A DNA stretch of 64,000 nucleotides from Deinococcus arcticus (GTDB taxonomy: Bacteria > Deinococcota > Deinococci > Deinococcales > Deinococcaceae): positions 180,165 through 244,164 of the forward strand of contig NZ_PYSV01000005.1 of the NCBI RefSeq assembly GCF_003028415.1, given 5' to 3'. Below, in pieces: positions 8,153 to 16,566 of the stretch. Both the position numbers and the translations under genes were made by a program. The first letter of the stretch is position 1, and each line of letters starts with the position of its first letter. The notes beneath the pieces were generated by a model. It was not told the origin of the DNA and ran no database searches. It saw nothing but the letters and a program-made list of their open reading frames with translations.

Positions 8153-9625
8153 CTAGCGCCGCTGCTGCATGAACGCCCGGTACCACTTGGCACTGTCTTT
8201 TAGGTTTCGCTGCTGCGTGGCGTCATCCACGTGAACGATGCCGAACCGCTTGCTGTACCCAAACGCCCACTCGTCATTGTCCATCAGGCTCCAGGCAAAG
8301 TAGCCCTTCACGGGCACGCCGTCCTGCATCGCCCGGCGCAGGGCCTGCAGATGCGTCTGAAGAAACCGCACGCGCGCTTCATCGTGCACCTCGCCGCTCA
8401 CCAGCTGGTCCTCAAACGCGCCGCCATTCTCCGTGATGTAGTACTTGGGGACTTGGTACGTCCGGTGCAGGTCGGTGAGCAGGCCATACAGCCCTTCCGG
8501 GTAGACCTCCCAGTCCATGGCCGTCCGTTGAATGTCCGGGGAGGGGGGCCCGGCGCGGCTGGCGCCTTCGCGGCTGACCCATTGCCGGAAGTAGTAATTC
8601 GCGCCCAGAAAATCGAGCGGCTCTTTCACGCCCTGCAGGGCAGCAGGCTCGATCTCGGGCATGTACGCGCCGTACTGTTCGGCCGCGAGCGCCGGAAACG
8701 TGCCCCGCAACACCGGGTCGAGGTACCACCCGTTGATCTTCTCGTCCGCCAGCTGCGCGGCCAGCAGGTCCTCCGGTTGATCTGTCGCGGCGTCCACCGG
8801 GTACAGGTTCAGCACGGTGCCCAGTTCGGCTTTTGTGTTCTGCGCCCGCAGCGCCCGAACCGCGCTGCCATGCGCGAGTTGAATGTGGTACGACGCTGAG
8901 AGCGCCGCGCGCAGATCCTGCTGGCCTGGGGCATGCCGGCCCACGTGGTAGCCCAGCTCGGCGGTGCACCAGGGCTCATTGAAGGTGGCGTAGCTGGCCA
9001 CCCGGTCGCCGAGCCGGGCGTGGACGGTCAGCGCGTACTCGGTAAACCAATGAACGATGTCCGGGTTGGGCCAGCCGCCCCGGTCCTGCAGGGCCTGCGG
9101 CAGATCCCAGTGGTACAGCGTGACATGAGGTTGCAGGCCCCTGGCCAGGGCGCCGCCCACCAGGCGGTCGTCGAAGTCCAGGCCCTGCACGTTTACCGGC
9201 CCCGTGCCGCGCGGCAGGACCCGGGGCCACGCCACACTGAAGCGGTACGCGTTGAGGTCCAGGGCCGCAATCAGATCCAGGTCGGACGCCCAGCGGTGGT
9301 AGAGATCGCAGGCCACGTCACCCGAAGTGCCGTCCAGGATCTTGCCCGGCACCCGGCTGTAGGTGTCCCAGATGGACGGGCCACGGCCGTCGTCCTGCGC
9401 GGCCCCCTCAATCTATTGATTCCTGCCGAGCTTGGTCACGCCTCGAGGGTTTGGCTCTCTGCAGAGGAAAGCGGAAATCGCGCTGTCTGTCGCCACGTCC
9501 CTCCTCATGATCTGGATGTTCACTGTTCCCGATCTCCGCAGGTCTCAATAATAGGCGCTGCTGGCCACGCCCCACACGAAATCCTTGGGAAAGCGGGCTT
9601 CCGGCAGAGGGGTCATTCTGGACAT
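8153..9625 (-). pseudogene. GH1 beta-glucosidase, disrupted near its N-terminus
   Basis: The large part (stop at 8153 to about 9410) is a near-complete glycoside hydrolase family 1 domain. The acid/base motif is TFNEPW, the nucleophile motif YITENGG, and the C-terminal FAWSLMDNDEWAFGYSKRFG is typical. The missing start lies further upstream in another frame: an ATG at 9625 behind GGGGAG gives MSRMTPLPEARFPKDFVWG...SSAYY, then TGA at the point where GH1 proteins continue with QIEGA. The continuation (IEGAAQDDGRGPSIWDTYSR) resumes after about 130 foreign bases. The coding sequence is therefore interrupted by an insertion. A GTG inside the remaining frame could not give a functional TIM barrel because the first strand would be missing. 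Confidence 0.88.
9415..9548. mobile_element. ~130-bp insertion that interrupts the GH1 gene
   Basis: The segment sits between codons for ..AYY and IEGA.. of the beta-glucosidase. On the plus strand it starts right after TTGAT (9416-9420), the target used by ISDra2-like IS200/IS605 elements. Its minus-strand end (GTGACCAAGCTCGGCAGGAA) resembles the right ends of TnpB-type elements as I remember them. It holds no gene. It could be an IS end remnant or a MITE. No clear inverted repeats or target duplication were found. Confidence 0.4.
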
Positions 9626-10138
9626 GGGTGCTCCCCGTGTGCGGGCTTTAGGTCGGGGGCAGCAGCGTGAGGCGCGGGGGCCTGCTGCTGGGTGACGGGT
9701 GAGGTCTGCTGCGGCCTGTGCCCTCAGAGGCCTGGGCGAATGGACCACCCTGACAAGACCTTAGGCGCCGCAGGTGGGGGCCGGTCTGCCCTAGCCCACT
9801 CCAGGACGGGCACCTGAAGCGGGTCGGCTCTGGCGTGGGGCTTCGGCGCCGCTGGACTGGATTGGCGTAAACGGGCCGGGCAGTCACCGTCCCTGCCAGC
9901 GCTTCCTTCGCACCCAGGGACACCCTCGGACTTGCCGGCAGGTCATGAATCTGCCATGTTTTGTGGTTCCTACGTCCCCTGCTTGCCCAGCAGGACCTGC
10001 GCCCCCTCCATTCCTCAGGGGGCATAACTGCCGGGAAGAAACGCCTCGCGGGGTATGCCGGCCCGGCCTGGGCTCAGAAGGTGGTCGAGGCAGTCGCCGC
10101 CCGCCGGCTGTCCGTTACACTACCCCGGTTCTCTGCGT
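9626..10138. other. Intergenic region, no gene recognised
   Basis: This is a divergent gap between the broken GH1 gene and an MFS gene. The open frames here have no ribosome site or recognisable domain. TACACT at 10116-10121 could be the -10 of the MFS gene, giving a leader of about ten bases; no matching -35 is visible. Confidence 0.4.
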
Positions 10139-11407
10139 ATGACGACCCCTTCCTCGCCTCCAGATGCCTTCGCTGCCCTGCGATTCCCGGATTTCCGGCG
10201 CTTGCTGGTGGCCTCCGCCAGCGCCTCGTTTGCCGGCACGGCCTTTGCCGTGGTCATCGGTTATCAGGTGTATGCCCTGACCAGAAGCCCACTGATGCTG
10301 GGCCTGCTGGGGGTTGCCACGGCCCTGCCCACCCTGAGCCTCGCGCTACTGGGCGGCCACTATGCCGACCGCCTGGACCGCCGCCGCATTCTGCTGGTGA
10401 CGCGCGCCCTGCTGGTGCTGGGCGGCCTGGCGTTCGCCGCGCTCTCCCAGGCCGGTCCGGCCACCAGTGTGGCGGGACTGTTTCTGCTGGTGGTGATGCT
10501 GGGCTTCGCGCGGGGCTTCGGTGACCCGGCCGCCAGCGCCTTTGAAACGCGCATTGTGCCGCCCAGCGTCTACGTCAATGCCTCCGCGTGGCTGGGCAGC
10601 GTGGGGCAGGTGGCAGGCATTCTGGGCCCCACACTGGCGGGCCTGTTCCTGGCGCGGTTTGAGGCGAGCGGCACCTACCTGCTGATGGCCGCCCTGTATG
10701 CCGCGTCCTGGCTGGCCCTGAGGCAGATGCCGCGCCTGCCGCCCACGGTGTCCAGTCGGGAAGAGGGGGTCCGGGCCAGCATTCAGGCGGGGCTGCGCTT
10801 CGTGCGGCGGGATCAGGTGCTGTTTGGATCCATGGCCCTGGACCTCCTGGCGGTGCTGTTTGGCGGCGCTCTTGCTCTGCTGCCGGTCTTTGCGACCGAC
10901 ATTCTGAACGTCGGTCCAGGGGGCCTGGGTGTCCTGATGGCCGCGCCGTCTGTGGGCGCCCTGCTGGTCATGCTCTGGATGACGCGTCAGCCGCCCCTGA
11001 ACCGCACCGGTGTGTGGCTGGTGCTGAGCATTGCCGGTTTTGGCCTCAGCATGCTGCTCTTCGGCGTCTCTCGGGTGTTCTGGCTCTCGTGGCTGGCCCT
11101 GGCGCTCAGCGGCGTGTTCGACGGCGTCAACATGCTCATTCGCCGCGCCATTGTGCGGACACGCACCCCTGACCATATGCGCGGCCGGGTCGGTGCCGTC
11201 AGTCTGGTGTTTATCGGGACAAGCAACGAAATCGGCGCGCTGGAAAGTGGGGTTGCCTCACATTATCTGGGCGTGGTGCGCGCCACGGTGCTGGGCGGCC
11301 TGCTGACTGTGGCACTCGCCGGAGGCGCCGCGTGGCGCTGGCGGGCCCTGATGACCTGGGAACTCCGGCATGAGCAGGGGCAGCAGGACCCTCCACCCGC
11401 AGCGTAG
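10139..11407 (+). CDS. MFS exporter (EntS-like, MFS_3 type)
   Basis: This 422-aa membrane protein has about 12 TM helices and belongs to the EntS/MFS_3 branch: FRRLLVASASASFAGTAFAVVI in TM1, the loop GGHYADRLDRRRILLVTR after TM2, and DPAASAFETRIVPPSVYVNAS, the sequence typical of this family after TM4. The second half has FGVSRVFWLSWLALALSG and RTRTPDHMRGRVGAV. Such proteins export siderophores or drugs; the substrate here is not evident. The frame is open 28 codons further upstream, but the ATG at 10139 directly precedes the first TM domain and follows a plausible -10. The gene stands alone. Confidence 0.87.
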   Translation: MTTPSSPPDAFAALRFPDFRRLLVASASASFAGTAFAVVIGYQVYALTRSPLMLGLLGVATALPTLSLALLGGHYADRLDRRRILLVTRALLVLGGLAFAALSQAGPATSVAGLFLLVVMLGFARGFGDPAASAFETRIVPPSVYVNASAWLGSVGQVAGILGPTLAGLFLARFEASGTYLLMAALYAASWLALRQMPRLPPTVSSREEGVRASIQAGLRFVRRDQVLFGSMALDLLAVLFGGALALLPVFATDILNVGPGGLGVLMAAPSVGALLVMLWMTRQPPLNRTGVWLVLSIAGFGLSMLLFGVSRVFWLSWLALALSGVFDGVNMLIRRAIVRTRTPDHMRGRVGAVSLVFIGTSNEIGALESGVASHYLGVVRATVLGGLLTVALAGGAAWRWRALMTWELRHEQGQQDPPPAA

Positions 11408-11457
11408 GGGCGCGGTGCGCTGGGGGGCTGCCGGCAAGCCCTGTGAGAAGAGGCCGG

Positions 11458-11506
11458 CGTCGGAACAGGCTGGGGCGCCTGAACGGGCCTCAGGTCTGTT
11501 CCGATG
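11458..11506 (+). terminator. Hairpin between convergent genes
   Basis: CGTCGGAACAG (11458-11468) pairs with CTGTTCCGATG (11496-11506) with one G-T pair. The loop contains a nested CCTGA/TCAGG stem. It lies between the ends of two convergent genes, so it may terminate both, although no T-tract follows. Confidence 0.4.
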
Positions 11507-11573
11507 CGGCGGGTCATCAGGGCCGGTACTGAAGCTTCCAGAGACCAGTCACTCTGAAGCGGAAGCCCGCTGC

Positions 11574-12188
11574 TTAGGCCGGCGTGGTGGGCAGTGCGCA
11601 GCCTTTCATCTCAGGTAGGCTGCGCACGAACGCCACAAGTTCTTGCGTCTCGGGTGAATCGGGTGCCCACGTGATCACCTCTGCCAGCAGGGCCGGCACA
11701 CAGGCGTCGCGCGTGAAGATCAGGGTTAGCGGGGCCTGCCGCCTGACGGCGATGGACCGTTCGGAGCGCACGAGGTCCAGCAGCAGGGGCACAGTGGAGG
11801 TGCCTGCCCAGCCATTAACCGACCAGCAGACTTCCGCCAGCAGGGCGTCGGACCCGCCCGCCGCCAGGACTCGGTTGGCAAAGGGCACCGGCCGCTCAGC
11901 GGCGACGGCCCGCCCCACCTGGTACGGCAGGACCTGTTGGTCTGGGTCTACGGTCCTGAGCCGCTCAAATACAATGTTCAGAACGCTTGCGCGGCGCTCA
12001 TCCGACCAGGTGGCCATGGGCCCAGTGTAGTCACCGAGCCGATTCGCCCATCGAGCGGCCAGCAGGGTCTCCACAAGTGCGGCGTCGGGCATGTCCTTCT
12101 GCACAGAGGGGTCTGCCGATGGTCGTGCCGCCTTCGGCGTGCCAGCGCTGTTCCCATCGCGCTGGAGGCCCACCTCCTGCCCTGACAT
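11574..12188 (-). CDS. Hypothetical protein (helical, HEAT-like)
   Basis: This is a 204-aa protein of unknown function. From about residue 33 (MPDAALVETLLAARWANRL) it is a run of amphipathic helices (ERRASVLNIVFERLR, DALLAEVCWSVNGWAG, TVPLLLDLVRSERSIAVRRQA, ELVAFVRSLPE), like an alpha-solenoid fragment. The first 32 residues are polar and look disordered. The start is uncertain: the ATG at 12188 has no ribosome site, whereas a strong AGGAGG precedes an out-of-frame ATG at 12211, so a frameshift near the start or a start at 12092 is possible. The gene follows the TPR regulator on the same strand by 43 bases and may share its transcript. Confidence 0.6.
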   Translation of the reverse strand: MSGQEVGLQRDGNSAGTPKAARPSADPSVQKDMPDAALVETLLAARWANRLGDYTGPMATWSDERRASVLNIVFERLRTVDPDQQVLPYQVGRAVAAERPVPFANRVLAAGGSDALLAEVCWSVNGWAGTSTVPLLLDLVRSERSIAVRRQAPLTLIFTRDACVPALLAEVITWAPDSPETQELVAFVRSLPEMKGCALPTTPA

Positions 12189-12231
12189 GGCTTGTGCATT
12201 TGCCTCGTCATGACCCTCCTGCTCGTGGTGA

Positions 12232-13905
12232 CTACAGCTGGTCTTCGCCCAGCATCAGGGCCTGCTCCCGTTCCATCACCCAGGGGAAGGCATGAACGCC
12301 GCGCAGGAAGGTCTCGGTGGGCGTGCCCGCCCGGCGCAGGTTCAGGATGTCATACGCCCAGTCCACGCCGGCGTCGAGGGCGTAGCGGCCCGCGTGGTGG
12401 GTCACGCTGCCGGGCCAGCCCAGCGCGTCACGCAGCTGCTTGACGGCGCGCGTGGCCCGCTGCGCGGCCTGACGGCGGTCCCGGGCCTGGCCGTCCCTCA
12501 CGGCCGCGGCCAGTGATTCGGCGTCCAGCGTGCCGCCCGCGTCCAGCAGCGCCACCAGAGTCACGAGGGGCAGCAGGGGCATGGCCAGCAGGCGGTCATT
12601 CAGGCGCACCTCCCCGTAGCCCGCGGCGCGCACCTCCACCCGCACGCGGTCCTGCCGGGGCAGCGGCTCAGGCCGGGGCCCTTCCAGGAGGCCAAACAGT
12701 TCTGGCAGGGCCATGGCTTCCTCCCGGACCCACAACATGCGGGGGTTCAGGGGCCTAAGCCGCGCGGCGGCTTCCGCCAGACGGCCCTGCCGGCGGGCCA
12801 GTTCCGCCTGGACGATCACGGCGCGGTCAGCGTCCTCCCCGAAAAGCGGGCCGGTGCGGGCCAGCAGGTCCAGAACCCGCTCGGCGTCCACGCGCGGCAG
12901 GGAGACGTGGGCCGCCGCGAGGTCGACGTTCACCCACGACGTGCCGCTCTCCCGGTCGGCGGGCACAGTGACCACGGCCTGCGAGAGCCACTCGATGGCC
13001 CGCAGGGGCTGACCGCGCATGCGGGCTGTGTGCCCCAGGCCGCGGCGCGATTGCCGTTCCCGCTCCGCGTGGCCCTGCCGCTCGGCCAGCGCGATGGCCT
13101 GGTGGTAGAGCGTCTCGGCGCGGTCCCACTCGCCCCGGGCGCGCAGCACCGCCGCCAGGCCGCTCTGACTGTGGGGGCGGAAGCGCTCGCCGAGCACGAT
13201 GCCCGTTTCAAATGCGGTCTGCGCGTCATCAAGCTCGGCGTGATGCAGGTGCGCGTAGCCTTTGCTGCTGTGCGCCCAGGCTTCCAGGTCGTCGCCCCGC
13301 AGCGCCAGGGTCGCTTCCCCCAGCGCTTCCATGCCGCGGGCGTGCCCGTCGGTGAACAGCAGGAGGCTGCCGTACTCCATCAGGGTGATGCCCCGCACGC
13401 GGCCTTCGCTGAGCTGCGCGGCGCGCTGGTAGTCGGCCTCCCAGCCGCGGCGCCCGAGGCGTTGCCCTGCCATGCCCCGGGCCCGCAGGGCGAGGGCCAG
13501 GTCGAAGGGCGTGAGGGCTCCCTCGGCCTGCAGGGCGGCGTCTGCGCTCTTCAGTCCCGCCTGCAGGTGGTCGCGCTGCACCAGCGTCCAGGCCAGGAAG
13601 GCGTGTGCGACGGGCGCCGTTATGGGATCGCCGGCGTAGGCGCGCGCGGTCTGTTCCAGCTGCGGCTCGCCGGGCGTGTTGCCCAGCAGCCGCAAATGTA
13701 GCCGGGCGGCGGCGACCCCCGACCGGGCCGGCGGGGGAATCTGCTCGAACCAGGTCAGCAGCTGCGCAAAGCGCTCACCCTGACGGGCGTGCGTGAAAGC
13801 CTGTTCGATGGTGCGCACCGCCATGTCCCACTGCTCACCGGCGAGCAGCGCGGTGATGGACTCGTCCCAGGATGATGCGCGCTGCGCAGAAGGTCGTGCG
13901 GCCAC
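12232..13905 (-). CDS. TPR-repeat transcriptional regulator with C-terminal winged helix
   Basis: This 557-aa protein is mostly tetratricopeptide-type helix pairs from about 15 to 390 (AFLAWTLVQRDHLQAGL, DLALALRARGMAGQRLGR, SGLAAVLRARGEWDRAETLY, AERERQSRRGLGHTARMRG). It ends with an OmpR/SARP-like winged helix at about 420-520 (VEVRAAGYGEVRLNDRLLAM, QRATRAVKQLRDALGW, VTHHAGRYALD). It probably binds DNA and senses a ligand or peptide through the TPR groove, as Rap/PlcR/TprA-type regulators do. The GTG start at 13905 is preceded by TAGGAT-N6, the leaderless signature. A 49-codon secreted-peptide gene ends 33 bases upstream on the same strand. Confidence 0.75.
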   Translation of the reverse strand: MAARPSAQRASSWDESITALLAGEQWDMAVRTIEQAFTHARQGERFAQLLTWFEQIPPPARSGVAAARLHLRLLGNTPGEPQLEQTARAYAGDPITAPVAHAFLAWTLVQRDHLQAGLKSADAALQAEGALTPFDLALALRARGMAGQRLGRRGWEADYQRAAQLSEGRVRGITLMEYGSLLLFTDGHARGMEALGEATLALRGDDLEAWAHSSKGYAHLHHAELDDAQTAFETGIVLGERFRPHSQSGLAAVLRARGEWDRAETLYHQAIALAERQGHAERERQSRRGLGHTARMRGQPLRAIEWLSQAVVTVPADRESGTSWVNVDLAAAHVSLPRVDAERVLDLLARTGPLFGEDADRAVIVQAELARRQGRLAEAAARLRPLNPRMLWVREEAMALPELFGLLEGPRPEPLPRQDRVRVEVRAAGYGEVRLNDRLLAMPLLPLVTLVALLDAGGTLDAESLAAAVRDGQARDRRQAAQRATRAVKQLRDALGWPGSVTHHAGRYALDAGVDWAYDILNLRRAGTPTETFLRGVHAFPWVMEREQALMLGEDQL

Positions 13906-13911
13906 GCGCGC

Positions 13912-13917
13912 ATCCTA
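13912..13917 (-). promoter_or_regulatory. -10 element for leaderless TPR regulator transcript
   Basis: TAGGAT on the minus strand, then six bases, then the GTG start at 13905. A weak TTGAAT lies about 19 bases further upstream. It decides the GTG start. Confidence 0.55.
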
Positions 13918-13938
13918 GAGTGGGCAGAGGCCCTTCAT

Positions 13939-14088
13939 TCAACCTGTTCCCCCGCCAGTGCCGGGGGTATCGCCGGCCATCAGGGCAGGTGCGGGCAGGG
14001 GAGAGGGCCAGCTGGGAGCCTGCAGGTCCGTGGGCAGGCTGGCGAGCAGGAGAAGCAGGGCAGCGGTGAAGCGGAAAGTCCAGGGCAT
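13939..14088 (-). CDS. Short secreted peptide (49 aa), candidate signalling peptide
   Basis: An ATG at 14088 follows a good ribosome site (GGAAAGGAG, five bases away). The 49-residue product has a classic signal peptide: basic-aromatic start (MPWTFRF), a TAALLLLLASL core, and a short polar tail rich in Pro, Ala and Gly that ends GDTPGTGGGTG. Nothing resembles an enzyme or structural protein. It sits 33 bases upstream of the TPR regulator on the same strand, in the manner of Phr/PlcR/TprA-type peptide-receptor pairs, although in those the order usually differs. A role as exported cue for the regulator is inference; it could also be a chance small lipoprotein-like ORF. Confidence 0.55.
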   Translation of the reverse strand: MPWTFRFTAALLLLLASLPTDLQAPSWPSPLPAPALMAGDTPGTGGGTG

Positions 14089-14188
14089 AAGCGCTCCTTT
14101 CCGACGACAGGCGTGAGAACACCGTCCACCCCGGTCGGGGGCGGCTGGAGAACAAGGAAAAAAGATGTGGTGTGCGGCGTGTGGTCGG

Positions 14189-14260
14189 CATCGCCGCCGG
14201 CCTCACGGTCTCGGGGGGCCCGGCGATGTGAGGCTTACTGTCGGGGCGCGCCCTGACAGT
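14189..14260. promoter_or_regulatory. Dyad-rich regulatory region between peptide gene and coiled-coil gene
   Basis: ACTGTCGGGG (14237-14246), CGCG, then CCCTGACAGT (14251-14260) form a 24-bp near-perfect palindrome with a single G/T mismatch. Just upstream CATCGCCG (14189-14196) pairs with CGGCGATG (14221-14228), while CCTCAC (14201-14206) pairs with GTGAGG (14228-14233). The 390-bp gap is divergent, so the palindrome is a good operator candidate for the peptide/TPR genes. The nested stems could also act in RNA. Confidence 0.45.
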
Positions 14261-14476
14261 GGCTGACGCGGCGCAGGGGCGCGCGGCGGTGGCAGCGGCT
14301 GTCGCGGCGCGGCGCTTTGCTGAAGGATTCACCCTGGGGCGGGACCAGGCAGTCTGGAGCAGCCCGTACTTCGCTGGCCACGCTCGGCCATTTGGCGCAA
14401 TGTCAGCCCGTCAGGCAGCCGCTACAGTGGCGCTCCTGACGGCCATACGGCTCCACGCTTCTGCCCAGAGGTGCTT

Positions 14477-15220
14477 ATGACGCGCAAAACCACCCGCTCC
14501 AAGGCTGCGGCCCTGGACGCCCGCACTGGTCTACTGCAAACCATCACCATTACCCACGCCCTCAAGGAGCTCAAGCTGCTGGACAGCCGCATCAGCGCGC
14601 GTATCGGCAGCCTGAACGCCATCCGCGTCCGGCGTCACAACGAACCCCTGGTGGCCGGCCTGAGCAAAGAGCAGTTTGAAACGCAGGCGCGCGGCGCATA
14701 CCAGGCCATCCGGGCCCTCATTACCCGCCGCGAAGCCATCAAGGCGGCGCTGGTGCAGAGCAACGCCACCACGCTGGTGACGGTTGGGAATGAACGCATG
14801 ACCGTCGCAGCGGTGGTGGAGCGCAGGCGCAGCCTGGAAGTCCGCCGGGGCCGGGATGGCCTGGTGGACCACGCGCCGACCCTGGACGCGCTGGTGGCAG
14901 TGCTGAGCGCGCAGTACACGCAGGCCGTGAATGAGGAAGCTACCCTGCGCGCGCAGATCACGCGGGACAGTGAAGCGCGCGTGGCGGCCTTTCTCTCCAA
15001 GGATCAGGGCAAGGACAAAGGCGGCCCCAGCGACAGCAACACGCAGGAGATGGAGCGGCTGTACCGGGAGGCGAACGCGCCGGTGATGGACGATCCCCTG
15101 AACCTGTTGAGCGAGATGACAGCCATGCGTGAAGCGGCGGAAACCTTCGCTGCTGAAGTGGACCGCGTCCTGGACGAGACCAACGCCACGACGACCATCC
15201 GCGTGCCGGCTTCGGTTTAA
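14477..15220 (+). CDS. Hypothetical coiled-coil protein
   Basis: This 247-aa soluble protein follows a GAGG ribosome site. Helices dominate: LLQTITITHALKELKLLDSRI, QARGAYQAIRALITRREAIKAAL, and LLSEMTAMREAAETFAAEVDRVL. SNATTLVTVGNERMTVAAVVERR and the final DETNATTTIRV recall small phage-associated proteins that end in 'NA.T.I.V', so a phage origin is possible. A charged GKDKGG linker lies at about 178. No catalytic motif is visible and no phage structural genes surround it. Its transcript likely ends at the hairpin at 15499. Confidence 0.7.
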   Translation: MTRKTTRSKAAALDARTGLLQTITITHALKELKLLDSRISARIGSLNAIRVRRHNEPLVAGLSKEQFETQARGAYQAIRALITRREAIKAALVQSNATTLVTVGNERMTVAAVVERRRSLEVRRGRDGLVDHAPTLDALVAVLSAQYTQAVNEEATLRAQITRDSEARVAAFLSKDQGKDKGGPSDSNTQEMERLYREANAPVMDDPLNLLSEMTAMREAAETFAAEVDRVLDETNATTTIRVPASV

Positions 15221-15330
15221 ACTTTCTGGGGTTGTCTGCGTGAATGCCGTTCAAGCGCGTTCCTCTTTTGCCTGCCCGGCGAAAACATCCTTCTCGGATG
15301 AGGTCTCGAAAACCTCCCATACCCCGCAGG

Positions 15331-15405
15331 GCTCACGGCTCAGAGGTCAGGGATCAGGGCTCAGGCTTCAGGCACCGCAGGGTTCAGGGCGCAGGACGCA
15401 GGACT
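15331..15405. repeat. Degenerate 7-bp tandem repeat (consensus NNTCAGG)
   Basis: About ten consecutive heptamers end in CAGG (GATCAGG, GCTCAGG, CTTCAGG, GTTCAGG, GCGCAGG, ACGCAGG), with one nine-base unit in the middle. It is non-coding and lies between a stop codon and a terminator. A slippage-prone array is the simplest reading. Confidence 0.65.
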
Positions 15406-15498
15406 CGATCAAATCCCGGATCAATGGTGTGCCCATGGGCACAGAAGAGTGGAACCCTCTTCGCGGTCACCGCCGGGCTGCGCAGCCAACCCCCCCAT

Positions 15499-15520
15499 CC
15501 CCCGCTCCGGCGGGGGTTTT
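15499..15520 (+). terminator. Intrinsic terminator
   Basis: CCCCCGC (15499-15505), TCCG loop, GCGGGGG (15510-15516), then TTTT. The perfect 7-bp GC stem lies 280 bases after the coiled-coil gene and before the promoter of the next gene. Confidence 0.8.
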
Positions 15521-15651
15521 GCTTGCGCTGCGGTGGAGCGGGGGTCGGGTGGTCAGGGTGCAGGTGGGCGTGGACAGGCATGACGGGGCACGGGTGGGCA
15601 TCGCCAGGATGGACCAGTGCCAACGACCTTCAGTGCCGTGTGAGCGCGGTC

Positions 15652-15657
15652 TATGAT
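15652..15657 (+). promoter_or_regulatory. -10 element for leaderless Abi-like gene
   Basis: TATGAT, six bases, then the ATG at 15664. A weak TTCAGT lies 17 bases upstream. This supports the start, although the frame is open for 140 codons further upstream across the repeat and terminator. Confidence 0.6.
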
Positions 15658-15663
15658 GCGGCC

Positions 15664-16566
15664 ATGACGTTTCCCGTGCTCCGGCACACCGCGGTTCGGC
15701 AGCTGGTGCACGTCCTGGTTGATGGCCCCAGCGGGTACCGAACCGCTAGAGACCTGGAAGCGTTGTTCAGGGACCTGGGTCACGCCTCTGCCCTGCTCAA
15801 GACCGAATCCAGAATCGATTACGTCACCCGTGTCATTGAGGAAGCTCAACACCGCGGGCAGAGTGAACGGTTGTTGGAAGCGGTGATCCAGGCTGAAGCG
15901 GCCAGGGACACGCGCGCGGCCTTGCAGCGTCTGATCAGCGACATCCTCTCGCCGTACGGCTGGACAGTCCACCATGACCCAGTGGCCGGGTTCAGGGTGC
16001 AGCCTCTGGTGATTCAGGCCGCGCCCCTCACCCCAGACGTCCTGGACACACCTGACTTTGGGCACGTGTTCCTGACCGACGCCGAGGGCCAGCTGTTGCA
16101 AGACCGGTGGGCGGAGGCGGTGCTGCACCACGCGGGCACCTGGCGCATGGGGTCAATCGCCCTGAGCACGATGCTGGAACACGTGCTGGTGGCCTGCCTG
16201 CAGGCGTATCCCCAGCAGGCGCGGGCGTCGAGTGAGGCGCCTCAACATCTCGGGGCGATTCGGGAGTGGCGCCTGGAGGTGCTGCTCGCCGTCGCCCATG
16301 AACGTGGGTGGATAACGCTCACCGCCGCTGACTTTCCGTATCGGGTGCGGCATTACCGGCACTACATCACGCCCGCCCATGAGCTGCGGGAGGGCGACGT
16401 CTGGAATGACGCCCTGATGGGTGATACCTGGCGAAAAGTCAAACGCACCATGGATGAGCTTCGCGACCGCACACAGGCGATGCCGCCCGCCGTCACGAAA
16501 GCAGATGGCATGAACGCCTTTCAGCGGGCACAGCTGAACGCTAAATACCAGAAAAGACGCGTTTAG
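15664..16566 (+). CDS. Hypothetical protein with Abi/HEPN-like C-terminal helices
   Basis: This 300-aa soluble protein has an N-terminal half (RDLEALFRDLGHASALL, RIDYVTRVIEEAQHRGQ, RDTRAALQRLISDIL) that resembles a helical adaptor. The core after about 135 (LLQDRWAEAVLHHAGTWRM, SIALSTMLEHVLVACLQA, REWRLEVLLAVAHERGW) matches the layout of helical domains in abortive-infection proteins, where 'A...LLE..L' and 'L..LI..A...GW' recur. A HEPN catalytic R-x4-6-H motif is not obvious. A defence role is inference. The start is set by the TATGAT-N6-ATG signal. It stands alone between terminator-like structures. Confidence 0.6.
   Translation: MTFPVLRHTAVRQLVHVLVDGPSGYRTARDLEALFRDLGHASALLKTESRIDYVTRVIEEAQHRGQSERLLEAVIQAEAARDTRAALQRLISDILSPYGWTVHHDPVAGFRVQPLVIQAAPLTPDVLDTPDFGHVFLTDAEGQLLQDRWAEAVLHHAGTWRMGSIALSTMLEHVLVACLQAYPQQARASSEAPQHLGAIREWRLEVLLAVAHERGWITLTAADFPYRVRHYRHYITPAHELREGDVWNDALMGDTWRKVKRTMDELRDRTQAMPPAVTKADGMNAFQRAQLNAKYQKRRV

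Noticed and set aside
9352..9625. Intact beta-glucosidase starting at 9352
   Set aside because: The codon at 9352 is a GTG inside the conserved domain; the true N-terminus lies upstream, separated by the insertion.
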